From assembly GCA_035772785.1 (NCBI GenBank), contig JAOCPU010000058.1:1-64000 (forward strand): a stretch of DNA of 64,000 bases, given 5' to 3'. This stretch comes from Phlebiopsis flavidoalba. Taxonomy: Eukaryota > Basidiomycota > Agaricomycetes > Polyporales > Phanerochaetaceae. The notes under the pieces are model-generated. The model did not search any database. It had not been told where the DNA came from and was given only the letters and a program-made list of their open reading frames with translations. A program made the translations under genes and the position numbers. Below, piece after piece: positions 12,320 through 24,312 of this stretch. Within the stretch, counting starts at the first letter, position 1; each line of letters begins with the position of its first letter.

Positions 12320-13460
12320 GGTCGTCGGTGAGGTGATGGTTAGTACAAGTGCTTTGAGCCCTGTTCGCGAATCGCGACGTTTGATGGTATGAGAAACACG
12401 TGATCGCGATCAGTTTGGACGCGAATAGTGGGCCGGGAGGACCCCCCCGTTCTTCTTAACTTTCATGTCCGAATCGTGAGTAAACTGCGTTTTTTCTTTC
12501 TTTCTGAAGCTGAAACCAAAGTCTCACAGCTGTTGTGAGAGTGCAATATATGCAGCAGAATAATAATGGTATTTTTAAACCGAAAGTCGGAGATGCTTGA
12601 ATTTTGACGTTTTCCAACAGAGGAGCCACATATTAGTTCACTGTGTCAAATATATCCACAAAAACGAAAGAATTCGCTACTAGCATGACCATATGACCTT
12701 GAAAAAATCCCTGTTCATCAGTATTCTCCCCTCTCCCCATTCTTGACATTGCCCCGGCTTCGGCTTAGGGCTCCATGCCGACAGACCTCTCACACCGTTT
12801 GGAAGGACTACTTTCGGTTTTCCGTTACAGCATTTGGCAGTAAGCAGCACCTTGACATCGCGCTTGGATCCTGCGCTTGTTAACCATGGCTACTAACCAA
12901 ACGCCTGAGAGAGCTAGCGCCACACTCAGCCAATATACGCTCGTCGCCATCTCCTGACACGCAAGCAACAACGCCTCATCCTGATTTTGGAACGAAATTC
13001 TCAGCTCAGGTACCAATCGGCCTATAGGCCTAGACGGGCCCAGACACATGGCGGTCTCGTGGGAGGATATTCCATCAATCGCTGGCACATCTGTCCAGGT
13101 CTATCATACACCAACTGGTCTGAACTCGAGCAGCTGGTAACGTGCACTCGGCGCTCGCACGCTCCCTGACAAGAGTTTAGGGCATTGTGTGGGACATGAT
13201 TTCTGACCTATATACCGTTTAGAAGGATACCGTTCGACTCAAGGTCGGCCATCGCAGCTGTCGCGAAAGGTTTCTGGTCACCGGCCTCTGTGAAAGGTGA
13301 TGATATTTTGTTGATGCTGTATATATTATGCTCCTAACAGAGTTTTTCTGTAGGTCACAAGGCGATGGGCCTGAAAATGCGTCAAAGAACCATGGGTTTG
13401 TACCACCATAGTGGATTGTTGGTTGAAAGTTATATGTTTCCCCTTCAAAGTACGCCGTCG
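12320..13460. other. Interval without recognised gene
   Basis: It holds short frames only. A minus-strand peptide with one hydrophobic segment (VYWLSVALALSGVWLVAMVNKRR, about 12980-12870) resembles a membrane anchor, but nothing recognisable follows it. Confidence 0.3.
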
Positions 13461-13469
13461 TGGTGAGTG

Positions 13470-13475
13470 TATAAA
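13470..13475 (+). promoter_or_regulatory. TATA box of the DUF6534 gene
   Basis: TATAAA lies 69 nt before the predicted downstream ATG at 13544, with a CT-rich leader between them. Confidence 0.55.
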
Positions 13476-13543
13476 GGCCTGACCTCTCTTTAGTTTTCGC
13501 TCAACTCCAGCATCTCTTCGCCGCAGACTCGCACTTCACCATC

Positions 13544-14934
13544 ATGGCTGCTCCAGACATTGAGAAGATGTAAGCGACGCTGGGCACTGTTTGACCACTA
13601 ACTTTGCTGATGCGTGAAATAGCGCTGGCCCCATGGTATGGATTTCACTCTCCAGATCGTTACACCCTCTCAACACCCGGCAATAGTTGGTGGGCTACCT
13701 TCTTAACTGGGGACTTTTTGTGTGCCCCTCTCCATTCAATTGTGTACGTGTAATTCATGACACCCCTTTGAGCCAATTGAAGCTAACTTTTTTCCGGCTC
13801 CCCACAGTCTTTTACTACCTCTCCTTTCCCAAAGACCGGTGGGGATCTAAGCTGATGATAGCATTCATCTACCTTATGGAAGCTGCACAAACCTTCATTA
13901 TTACCAACGACTGCTTCTCTCATCTATGTGACCCATTATGGGGACATGGAGAACCTCAACAACCTGCAGCTTGAAGGAATTGCGGTGCCAATCTTTACCG
14001 CTGTCGGTGAGTTCGGAACGGATGTCGCTCCCATTCATGCACTGATATCCTGCAGTGAGCTGCGCGGTACAGTTGTTCTATGCCTATAGGTTGTTCCTGC
14101 TGTCCAAGCGGAGATACTACATGGTCATAATCGTGTGTATGGTAAGCAGCACTTCATTTGAACGCGCCAATGTTGCTCATCAAGCCTAGCTCTCAGTGAC
14201 TCAACTTGTTGCGGGTATCTACACCGGCATCGACGCCACCTTGGTCGGCAGCTTTTCTGGACTGCAGAAGTCTCGTGCTGTACAGGTTGGCGAGGGTGTA
14301 AGTCTCACACATGATCCGGTGAACATCTCGTCTCACTCAGCTCTCTAGCTTTGGCTGGCAGGGAGTGCCTTGTGTGATGTTATCATTGCTACCAGTATGA
14401 TCTATCTGGTACGAGAGATTATTGATGAGATACCTGATTCGCTGAACTAACGCTGCGTCTAGCTACTGCGAAGGGAGACCAGCAGTCGGGCCACTCAAAA
14501 CCTCATTAACCGGGTTGTTCGTCTGATCATCGAAACTGGTACTTTGACAGGTGCGCTCATCCTAAGCACCATGGTCGTCATCAGAGCTCAAACCCTATCA
14601 TTTCATGCAGCCGTCATGGCTATACTTTCCCTCATCCTTTATTACTCTTTCCCTGGGTTACCCTTCCCACACCCCCGTCGCTGCGGTGCTCTCTAAGCTG
14701 TACTCCAACTCTGCACTTGCTATCTTCAACAGCCGCATTCACATTCTCGGCGTGGTGTACGAGAATCGGACAGACGGATCCACGAAAATGCACATCTCGC
14801 TCAACTTTTGTCCCGGTGCCGCGCAGCCGCTTGCCAACAAGATTGATTCATGCATACCCCCAGGCCCGGTTCTCATTGAGGAGGACGTCTACGTACATTC
14901 GGATGAGAGCGCGCTTAAAGCATCAGGTGTGTAA
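13544..14934 (+). CDS. DUF6534-type fungal multi-pass membrane protein
   Basis: Member of the basidiomycete-expanded DUF6534 family, 7-TM-like integral membrane proteins of unknown function. The start MAAPDIEK at 13544 is typical. Exons in order: AGPM; VGYLLNWGLF (about 13690); YYLSFPKDRW (about 13813); LMIAFIYLMEAAQTFIITNDC; YVTHYGDMENLNNLQLEGIA (about 13927-13983); VSCAVQLFYAYRLFLLSKRR (about 14055-14115); LSVTQLVAGIYTGIDATLVG (about 14190-14250); LWLAGSALCDVIIATSMIYL (about 14350-14408); the family hallmark LLRRETSSRATQNLINRVVR (about 14461-14520); and LSKLYSNSALAIFNSRIHI (about 14690-14746), with a stop at 14934. Small indels are visible near 13722 and 13920. Seven introns have normal GT-AG ends. 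Function is unknown. Confidence 0.85.
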
Positions 14935-14939
14935 GCCTT

Positions 14940-15350
14940 GATGTTGAAAGAAGGCGGGTGATCCCAAATTTTGTAGCGTCCCGCGTAACGGGTGGTGTGA
15001 CATCCATAGGTTTTGGTCTCGGTCTAACGAGACGTCCACTCAAGACTCCTCGGACGTCTCATCTGACACGCTCTAGTAGGTTCTCATGTAACGGGATATG
15101 GTTGAAGCGTAACGCCGCGATGTGGTCTCCAGCATGGATTATGCCCGAGAATTTTTATGTACTGTTTTTCCCGTTCGTACGATGGGTCTGATGGTTGAAC
15201 CTTCACCGTGTATAGTAGTATGTATGATATACCCCTAGTATTCCTATGAATCGATCATGATAGCAACACTAAGAGATGTGTGAGAGCTAGATGTGAGATA
15301 GACGTTACATAGAAGCAGGGCATATACCGACCTGTGCCCATGTGAAGACA
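14940..15350. other. Convergent intergenic interval
   Basis: About 0.4 kb between two convergent genes, AT-rich in places (15180-15260). No gene or clear terminator is visible. Confidence 0.4.
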
Positions 15351-15358
15351 ACACAAGA

Positions 15359-16612
15359 TCAGTTCTGGACTGGTGGTATGTGCGCTTCAATCCACGAAAT
15401 ATACTCTTCAATAATCCGGTTTGGGATATCATCCGCTTCATGGAATAGGTCGTGCAGAGCGCCCTACTCGGAGCGATCGGTTTGTGAGCGACTCAAGATG
15501 GAAAGAGCATTTGCTGACCTGATAGAGAGTCAATTTCTTGTCTTTGGCGTCGAGCTTATTGTAAAACGCCTCAGAAGCCGTCGGAGAGTTGGCCTGGAAT
15601 GAGCTCAAAACGCGATCAACAAGGAAAGCATGCTACTGCATTGCACACGTGCGTAATCAGCACCTGAAACAAGTGGCATGAGCTGAGAACCCATTGGAGC
15701 ACTAGCTCACGACGCACAGGTAGATCCTTGGGCCAATATTGGTAGTCTGTCTTCAACAATTGTTCTCCCTTGATGAATCATACTGAGTGCCACAGTGTGG
15801 ACGGAATATGATAATGTAGGGCCTACCTGTGTCACCATGTCCCCTAGACCCTTCAGCGTGCCCTCTGGGCGCCGCAAAGGATCCTTTTTGATGGCCTCCA
15901 CAACCTCGGGTCGTCTCGAAAAATCGCTATCAAAGTATCAAATATCTTGTAAACGCTCCATAGGAACATTGTGGTGCACCTCTTCAGGCATAGGCGCAGC
16001 AAGCACTTTGGTAGGCATAACCTTCCCAAGGTACGTGGCGACAACCCGGAGGACCTGACTAGCGGGATATGTGAGATGAACCAGAGGCGCGTTCGCGATT
16101 ACGCCTGCTAGCTTTGAGACAACTTCCGGACGTGGTGGAGCTTCGGGTCGAGTGGGGAAGGCTAAGGCGAGGCCGCCACCCTGAGACCCATGGTTAACGA
16201 CCAACCAATTGTGGCGTGTCCACAAATAATCGAACAGATACATACAGCTGAGTATCCCATGAGAAAGAGAGGTAGGCTCGGATACTCCCGCAAGAGGTTC
16301 CCGATCCACCACTCAACATCCCTAAGCTCATGGTCGCGACTGGTCTTGCCATAGGATGCACCGGAGCTACGGTGTTCCTCGTCCAGCGCAGTCCTTCCAA
16401 AGCCGCGTAAGTCGTACGCGAACACTGTGATGCCCGCGCTCCGGCCAGCTCTTGAACACATCGTCATAGCGGGATATGTGGTCTGCGAAGCCGTGGACGT
16501 AAAGAACCACGGCTTTGGGGTGCGCCGCGGTCCAGGTGCGCGTGTAGAACTGGTGAGAGTCATAGCCCGGCAGCCATGCTTCGGTGTATGAAAGACCAGT
16601 ACCTGTAGACAT
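15359..16612 (-). CDS. Monoacylglycerol-lipase-like serine hydrolase
   Basis: Alpha/beta-hydrolase of the monoglyceride lipase/lysophospholipase family (yeast Yju3, animal MGLL), hydrolysing monoacylglycerols to fatty acid and glycerol, probably on lipid droplets or membranes. The start at 16612 opens MSTGTGLSYTEAWLPGYDS; VVLYVHGFADHISRYDDV carries the oxyanion HG (about 16510-16460); YDLRGFGRT follows. The nucleophile elbow GYSAGG (canonical GHSMGG) is split by a 75-nt intron (16181-16255). Next come GVIANAPLVHL, PEEVHHNVPMERLQDI, ADPL-like RPEVVEAIKKDPLRRPEGT, DRVLSSFQ (likely acid Asp), TASEAFYNKLDAKDKKLTLYQ, and LHDLFHEADDIPNRIIEEYI with the catalytic His at about 15452. The stop is at 15359. 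All three triad positions are visible. One G inserted in a CCC run near 16434 breaks the frame. This is the best-preserved enzyme in the window. Confidence 0.88.
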
Positions 16613-16656
16613 GTGGAAAGAGAGAGAGTAAGTACTATCCAGCTGTCTTGGTCTGG

Positions 16657-16662
16657 TTTATA
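16657..16662 (-). promoter_or_regulatory. TATA box of the lipase gene
   Basis: TATAAA on the minus strand, 44 nt upstream of the ATG at 16612. Confidence 0.5.
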
Positions 16663-17097
16663 AAGTGTGCATGGTGCTCCGAGTCGATTGTTTCATGTCT
16701 TAGCGAATAATATCGGGGTGTGATGGCGGGCGCTGAGAAGCCAGTATGCTTAAGCACAGCTCGGATAAGGGGAAGAGCCCTCGCCGTCCCATGTAGCTTA
16801 TTTTTGAGGCCTGAATGGTGTACAATCAGCGTCTTTGAGTCTTGCGGTGTGCGGTAGCAGATCTAGAGATTGAAAGCAGCCGTTCGGCCACGCACCTTGA
16901 AGCCGAGCTCGCGTGGCTGGGCGGCTCGTTCTAGCGCCAATCACCGGGTCCTCGGTCTCTGATGGAAGCCGGGAACCGCTGTCGATCGTGTGGGAGGCTT
17001 GAGGTAAAGTCTTCTGCGAACGGGATTCTAGGAGGCTGAATGAACACGTTAAATATTGTTTGTATATATTCTACAAATGAGATCTATGATACCAGTT

Positions 17098-19390
17098 TCA
17101 GCGCTGAAAATGTAACGCCACACCTAAGGGCTGGCCATGCAGCTCAAGTTTCCTCGACTTGTTGAGATCGCTTCTCAGTTGCATCTTCCCATTCGCCCAT
17201 GCGTCATCCACCTGCGTATGAAGAGGCAAGCCCTTCATAAGCGTACTCGCGAGTAGCCCGAAGCCCCCGCCACGCCGATCATAGACCTGCCATAGCACGA
17301 CAAGGCTATCCCGCGAACGCGGCACGCACCTCCGTGCGGAAGGGTTCTTCCAAGCTTGGGATGCTGGGAATGATCGAGTACGCGATGGATACGCCACCTG
17401 GAAACTGTTCAATGAATCGGGTGGGGGAGACGTTTGCCGAGCTGGGTTTGAAGGACGGCAATTCCGATTGTCTACACACCCCACACCTATACGACCGTAA
17501 TATTAGCAAGTGTTCAAAGAGCGGGTGATGTTTGCGCACGGATTGCCCCCCCCTGGCAAATGAGGCGACAGAATGCAAACAAAGCGAGGGCCTGTGCGTT
17601 TTGCGCAACAGGAAGCGGCGCAAGCACGGGATAGTACGTCGCCGCATACACGATTGCGCTCGCAAACCCGAGTAGGATGAGCCCTCCCTGTGGCACGGGC
17701 GAGCGTAGAGTCGGCGTGTGTAGGGTAGCGAGAACGGCCCATTCCGGCTAGAATACATCGCCCACCCAGCCCATATCTGGGGACGGTATCGCTTTGATGC
17801 TGCGATCGATGCCCAATGACGAGCAGGAACAAGCCACAAGGAAGGACGAGTCCGAAGAGGAGACACACCGCTGGAGCGCGTGGGAGAGGCAACGGCACCC
17901 CAGCACGCTTGGTAGTAACGTGGGCATAAAATCTGGGATTCGTGTGAACGAGACGTGGGGTAGAGATGTTTCGTGACGTACATAGAACGGTAAATGTGAC
18001 CACTGGCGAGATGAATGTTTGCAGATATCTGCAGACTGTCAATGCGTGGTACTCTGGACTAAAGCAAGAATGCTCATTACCCGCTCAAGCTTGTCCGATT
18101 GGATACGAGGCTCAGTGGGATCTGAAACGACGGTCGCCAATGACTCACAATATCCCAAATAGCGGGATCTGGAACCTACCAGAGGATTCTTCGCAAGTGT
18201 GATCTCATAAGCCAGGAAACACCATCAAGCCGACCAAACCGACGATGAGCGGCGCCAGTGTATGCGCCGAGGTCCAAGGGTAGCGAACCCCTCCCCAAGT
18301 CAGGGCAATAACAATTGCACTCGAGAGCTTCCGATGACGAGGGCGTTACCACGTATTACAAGGTGAGAAACAGGTGATGTCATGAGATTTACTACAACTG
18401 ACATCCAATCCATTACGACCCATTTTCTCACGGAAATGATCCTCGTGTGGAGTCTTTACGTTTAGAAAGAGGACGATTAGCAGTGCCAGCAAACCGCTGT
18501 GATGAAGGAGGGGTTCAGGTCTGGTAATGGATGTTGAAAGTTGGTGGCAATTGAGTCATGTCGCCGTAGACATTGATACCTGATAAATAGGATAGTCACC
18601 CACATAAATGTATAGCCATCTCCATTGACACCCATTCATGCGCACAATGCCCCCCCGAGGATCACTCTCGGACGATAGGGTGCCAATTTCCCGTCGGTCA
18701 AATTGCCCACGTTGCTGGAGTGTATCTGTTTCGAGGAGAGGATATGTTTGGGGAGTGAACTCGGAAACTTACGGGACGGTAAGCCAAGGTCACTCACAAA
18801 GCAATGAAAAGAATTATATAGGAGTTCTGGACGAATGCTTCGTCGCAGACGTGTACGAGATCCGATGTGACTATATGATCGCTGGTTTCATGCACAGCTA
18901 TGGCGCCTCCTCCCGCACACTCTGGACTGGACTGGATAAGTATCTCTGTCAATTCAGAACGCTCAGGGCAATAAGGCTGAACGAGTTGACGTACTGACTA
19001 GTGAGGATGCGAGCAGCAATCAAACCCCATTCATGTTTTGGGCTGAACCACAGGAGTATGACAGCTAAAACCCCAGAGGGGCAAAACATTCCACAGTGAA
19101 CCCCACAGAGCATGAATCTAGGGTCTGCGACAGAATAACCTGTGGATAATGTCAATTGTGAGAATACGGTGCTACAAATCGGGGCCGATTAAACCCACAA
19201 ATACCTTGAGTGCAAATACATGACCACCATGTGGCCGGAAGTGAGGGGTGCGGTGGCAGGCAATAGCGTAAGCGGAGCGACCGGCACACTAACTCCGTTA
19301 ACCGTGTGGTGAAGGTCGGTGCACAATTGGTTGGTTATCAAGGCCCGCTGTAGGACACAGCGGAGTCTAGTTGGTGGCAAGTTCATAAGG
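17098..19390 (-). CDS. MFS exporter 1 (14-TM drug/H+ antiporter-like), frame-broken
   Basis: A relative of fungal 14-TM MFS multidrug exporters. On the minus strand the N-terminal region is weak (about 19390-18800: a TVNGVS segment, then a GGGAIA-type loop). Clearer blocks follow: LLIVLFLNVKTPHE (about 18490-18440); SRAIVIALTWGGVRYPWTSA (about 18330-18270); LAPLIVGLVGLMVF (about 18260-18220); LILLGFASAIVYAATYYPVL then LAPLPVAQNAQALALFAFCR (about 17685-17570); YSIIPSIPSLEEPFRTEVRAAFAG (about 17380-17306); SLVVLWQV; and GLPLHTQVDDAW (about 17240-17195). The ending QVDDAW matches those of MFS exporters 2 and 3 in this window. Frames shift repeatedly. The substrate is unknown. Confidence 0.7.
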
Positions 19391-19399
19391 TGACATAAA

Positions 19400-21260
19400 T
19401 AACGTCTAGCTAAATATGAAGCCGGGGTATAGGACTCACGTATTCACACGGCGACGGACAGTGAGAAAGAGAAGATACAGACAGAATCGCGCGAGGTAAA
19501 GGTTAGAATCCAAGAATCGGAAACCGCGGTGGAAGGCAGTCCCGGGAGGTGCTTTCCCCTTGGCTTTATTCTCTGCCTGAACAAGCATTTGTTCTTTGGC
19601 TTTGTGCTATATCAGAACGGCTTGGAACGATATCCAAACCGCGGTGACAGCGGTAGGGAGGGATCCGGGAAGTTGCGTGTGGGACTGACATCGCGGCCAT
19701 GCGACGAGGTACAGGCTAGCGGGGTTCCGAGCCGGGGATGTCCAGCGAGGAGTCGAGTCGTTGGGTTCCGATTCCGATGCTTGGTCCCAGTTATTATCCC
19801 CGCGTTTGACATGACTGTTTCCCGCGACACTTGCCCGCGTTCGCCTGAGGTCGCGCGTTAGTGACGATTCGTCGGGCAAGGTGAAGTGGTGGATCTTGCA
19901 TAAGTGGAGGGGGGAAATGCCCTAGCTGTAGAAAGAAGGAAATTACGCTTGAGACGTTAGTCTCAAAAACTCGAATCAAGCCTGGTAAGAGCCGAGCACC
20001 TGGTTCGCATGGCTTGAGCGAAACAACAAGGAGAGACAGAAGGGTGCAAGTACTTACAACAGAGCACGCATGCAAGCAGAGTGATCATTATTAATAAACC
20101 GTCGTGAAGTCTCAGACATGTCGCTATGGCTTGTCAAGAAATGGGTGCTAAAATCTTGATGTGGAGATACACAGGCTCGCAAGCAAGTTCGGAAGGTAAG
20201 TGGCTTGCTGCTCCCTCAAGGTTACCGCTAGGATACGTCCTGTGAGGAAAGGGTCAACTGTATCGTAGTATCAACGATGATTGGTCCCACAAAAAAGACG
20301 CGCATACCGTAAGAAGGAGCGAGGCGCTGCACAAGATACGCGATGCATTGTTTCAGCCGCACGGAGGATCCTAGGCTATGAATGATGGTGACCCGTGGGC
20401 CAATTTACCGTTGCCTCGGAGCTAGGGTCGTGTACATCGTTGACGCGTGAGGACCACTACGCGTGAGCCAGTCGAGTCCGGATTGCACAAAACACACTCT
20501 CAAGAGTGAATTTACTTGTCCTCGAAAGCTCTTCGCTGCCTCCTTTCGGGCATGGTGGTGGTTCTGAAGCAAACGGTGAAGCAAAGGGTGGGAATGTCAT
20601 GCCAAAATTGGCTTCATCACTGGTTGCCTGGTGCTTTGTCAGCAGAGACGCCGGAGGGAAAGTTCACCGAATGGACCATGCAGAGTTCATCCATCTCTCA
20701 ATGGTTACTCCTATACATTGGGAATTCAGGGCGATCTCACTTTACTATCAGTGCCTATGCGTACAATATAATTCCTGCCTGGCAAGCCACCGCAGTAATC
20801 AGTCATCACGAACGTGCATAAACCTCATGTCATGCTACGCAAAGCTTTACGCAACACTCGCTACTGGAGTTATGTCACAAAACGAGTCTAGATTGACTAG
20901 GTAAAGTTCGATCGAAGACTACCGGATAATTCATCTTACATGAGTTAAACACGCACGCAACTCAGGAGTCGCTATAGAAATGTTATTCCACAACCATGTA
21001 TCACGACACCTGAACAACGGGCTTTGCGACACAAAGCGCGATTTTTGTCTGACGGCACTCAAACGCAGCGGGCATGAGCGACTGCGCGTTCTAATGAGTG
21101 CCGACGAATGGACGTGCTGTGTGTCTCACCATGAGCCGCGTTCGAGGGCTATACCAGTATGTGTTCTAGACCTAGCCCGTACTCTATTTCTGCACCTCAC
21201 GCAGATAGTAGCACTCTCCCGAATTTCCTACCCTTCTCCCGCCGATCCGCACTAGATAGT
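19400..21260. other. Upstream region of hydrolase A, partly duplicated before hydrolase B
   Basis: No gene recognised in about 1.9 kb. From about 20320 the sequence resembles the region before hydrolase B: CGATGCATTGTTTCAGC and TATGAATGAT at 20340-20385 versus 23447-23497, and GGAATGTCATGCC with the following CTTTGTCAGCA at 20590-20645 versus 23668-23727. It is therefore part of the tandem duplication unit and may contain the shared promoter. Confidence 0.5.
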
Positions 21261-21264
21261 CGAT

Positions 21265-23351
21265 ATGCCACAACGTGCCCAGAACCTCGAATTCCATCTG
21301 CAGAAGGAGAGCTTTGTCTTTGACCCAGGGACCCAGGGTTTCACTACAAGGTGCGTACCCCACTCGACCTCCGAGAAAAACGCACGTCAGTACAGCGCGA
21401 GAAGACTGCAGTAAAACGCTATTGGCTTCCCAACCCCTGCTCCACACGGGACGGCGCGACGCGCTGACATTGCTAATTCGCAACACGGGGAATGGTAGCC
21501 AATAAGGATTTCGTAGGGAGCCGACTTGGAGCATCTCATGTTCAAACATTAAGGGTGACTTCGCCACCGCACCGCGAATCACAAACAGAGCGGTGAGCGC
21601 GATCCGCGACTCGGGATGATGAGTAACAAATGATACCCCCAGCACTAGAGACGCGCGCCGAGACTGGATGGTGCGTTCGCCACGCGCCGCCTACTACACT
21701 GCATCCACTGGTGGCACTCGGCACATCCTGAACGATCTAGAGCTTAGAGAGGTTCGTGACGTTTCCCGGGCATAAATTGCCCATTCTTGTGAGTCGGCCT
21801 CGTCTGTTTATAGACGATTAGCACTCAGTCTATACCCTGCATTCCAGTTAGCGGGAAGACTACGCCCGGAGTGACATTTCATCTATTGATTTGCAGGCCT
21901 CGGGATTACAGGGCATAAGACGTTCCCTCCGATTTCAGTACCAGAAAACTTGTCGAGCGTCGGCCACTCGCTGGGGGCTGTCGCATATGTACGCCTCTTT
22001 CTTCTTTCGACTCACAATACTTTTATCGCGGATGAGGATGATAACATTTTTCTGTTCATAGGATGTTTTTTTTTTTTTTGTTTTCGAATCAACCACTATA
22101 GCTTTCCTCTCCGACTCAATTTCCCAGCATCCGCTTTCTGTCGTATTGGTGGAGTTTAGCCTCTCCTATTTGATGACCCCTGGTCTTCACGTATAACACC
22201 ACCAACAGGGGACGGCGATTTCAGAAACCGATTATTTCGACAGATCTTCCTAACCGGATTTATAAGATGAATTGTTTTTTTGTTCATTACTGGCCGACTC
22301 AATCTTTCTGGCCTTCCCGATATCAATTCGATATGGGCGTTACGTCGTCCTTATGGGCGACTCCCTCCCCGCTTTTCTCTCGTCTCTCTCCTCTTTTCCT
22401 CCTCCCCCCCTCTCTCCTCCCCCCCCTCCCCCCTCCCCTCCTTCTTCTCTTCCCCCCCCCCTTCCCCTTTCTCCTCCTCCTTTCCCCCCCCTTTTCTTCT
22501 TTCTCCCTCTCCTCGTTCTTCCCCCCCCCCCCTTTTCCCCCCCCCCTCCCTTCCTTCCTCCCTTCGCCCTCCTTTTTCTTCCCCCCCCTAGCATTTCAAT
22601 ATGGAGTATTTGTTTTTTTAGTTATCGTGCTCGACCCCCTTTCCTCCCCCTCTGTGCATCTCTTTCTCCCCCCCCCGGATGGCGCAACTTTTCCAGTACT
22701 TAAGAAACATTGCAGCGACGTCATCTATTTGATATTGACCCACTCAGTCTAAACGGTCATAGACATTCGGGCCCTGCGAAATCTGACCTACCGCCATGTA
22801 TCCGGACCAAACATCCGGGCTGGCGTCACGCTCAAATGCACCACAAAGTACAACAGATGTGTGATGTGTGTTTGCATGCCTGTCTTTTTGCTCACTATCG
22901 TGATTGACCAACTCTCCCAGGCTGTATTCTACGATCGCCAGTCGAACATTAGAGCATACGACTACTTGCCTGTGTTTTGCGCATTTGGTATTTCCAGTCA
23001 TCTAATCTACGGCAACCCGCCCAGACTTCCTGCTACGTGCGCGCATACTTGAATTCCAATAAAGGATGCCGCCGTAACAAGATTAGGCCCAAGCCGTTCC
23101 AGCAGGATCTGCTCACAGTCGCACTCTAGAGGGTTGTACACCACAGTTCAGCGACAGTGGACGGATCGGGGCACTTTGTGAGTACGACTCGCTCGTCGAT
23201 CATGCTTTTACGCGTACTGAAAAACTCTTTCACGCGCAACGTAGGTTGTTCAGACGATCCTGAGGGCCTTAGCGCAGCGGTGTTTGGGCAACGCGTTGGC
23301 GTATCGCCCCCCGTCAAACCTGCAAGTTCAGTTCATCTTGCGAGGCTTTAA
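21265..23351 (+). CDS. Alpha/beta-hydrolase A, interrupted by a polypyrimidine tract; C-terminus -ARL
   Basis: A fungal alpha/beta-hydrolase of the family whose oxyanion region reads HxxGxHKExWEP (best seen in C and E). The start at 21265 leads into ESFVFDP (about 21308-21328), shared with copy B. GADLEHLMFKH (about 21520) corresponds to WEPTLTHFYKL of B. The nucleophile elbow GHSLGA is at 21962-21979. After it the gene is interrupted by about 0.5 kb containing a C/T-only tract (22352-22680). The 3' part resumes with YPDQTSG (about 22800), DRQSNIRAYDYLPVFC (22934-22981), HLIYGNPP and an intron (about 23177-23243), then a clean last exon ending SSVHLARL and TAA at 23351. ARL fits the peroxisomal PTS1 consensus. 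Enzyme substrate is unknown; some relatives are peroxisomal (yeast Lpx1). Confidence 0.7.
22352..22680 (+). repeat. Polypyrimidine (C/T) low-complexity tract
   Basis: About 330 nt consist almost only of C and T, with many C-runs of 6-11, densest at 22377-22590. All three plus-strand frames stay open here (Pro/Leu/Ser/Phe-rich), as does one minus frame (Gly/Arg/Lys-rich); these are composition artefacts, not proteins. The tract lies inside hydrolase A. Confidence 0.9.
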
Positions 23352-24312
23352 TACTTGATGGTCACTGACAGTCGGCTATGAAATGAATATACCTTCAATC
23401 TCAAATCATTGAACGCAATAAGCACGAGGTGTAGTACTCATGATACACGATGCATTGTTTCAGCACGAAGCATCAAGGGAGGATTTAGGTTATGAATGAT
23501 CGTGGCGAGATAAGTCGCACAGGGCTGCGGGACGCGAGGCATACATCATGTGCAGAGACGGCTTTATATGTGACCACACTCTTGTGGTTCGTTCTCTCGA
23601 CCTCGAAAAATTCTGCAAATTTGGGAAAACGTAGGGATCGCCCTAGAGGTCAACGGCGAAGCAAAGCGTGGAAATGTCATGCCCGAAGTGGCCTCATCAT
23701 CGTGATTGGGAAAATGCTTTGTCAGCAAGGGACGCTCCCCTCAAGGTCGTGCCAATAGCCAGAGTGAGACAGACGAAAGTTTCCTAAGAGGTGTTTTGCT
23801 CCTAGTTGCACACCCAAACCAGGGTCTCTGTACGATATGTACTGAAGGTTCAGGGGGGCAATCTGACCCCACTATCAGCTAAATACTGCGCACACGCCGT
23901 TATTGTAAGGGCCATCGCTCGAGGACTGAACATTCCATGAATTCGGGTCATGTCTGCACTAACACTTGCCAGTCTGAGGCCAGATAAACGAGTGGTTCTA
24001 GGTAAAGTTAATCAAACTCGTCATCCATCTTTATGGGCTAATGTGAATATCGGGACCTGCTATAGAAGAGTCTACCTACCCATCACGAGCCCGGAACAGC
24101 CTCTTGAAAGTGCGATTTGACTTACCAAGGGCGCCAGACACAGGCAGCCAATGACGTCGACGTGAGATATGAAGGCGTCGCCGTACCCGATTCGCATCGT
24201 GGGCTGAAGCGTACTCATAAAGACTGGGTCATGCTCTATCGTTTTGCTCCGGACACCAGCCTTTCCTTGAGACCCTCGCTCTCCATTTGAACACCCTCCC
24301 CGAGTCTCTAAC
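23352..24312. other. Upstream region of hydrolase B (duplicated)
   Basis: About 1 kb without a recognised gene. It is related to 20320-21260 and so probably carries the promoter of copy B. Confidence 0.5.

Noticed and set aside
17306..17983. 225-codon minus-strand ORF as a separate gene.
   Set aside because: Its last third (YSIIPSIPSLEEPFRTEVRA) is the C-terminal part of MFS exporter 1, and the rest runs through the same gene out of frame.
22267..22752. Pro/Leu/Ser-rich ORFs and a Gly/Arg/Lys-rich minus ORF in all frames.
   Set aside because: They arise because a C/T-only tract contains almost no stop codons; composition artefact.
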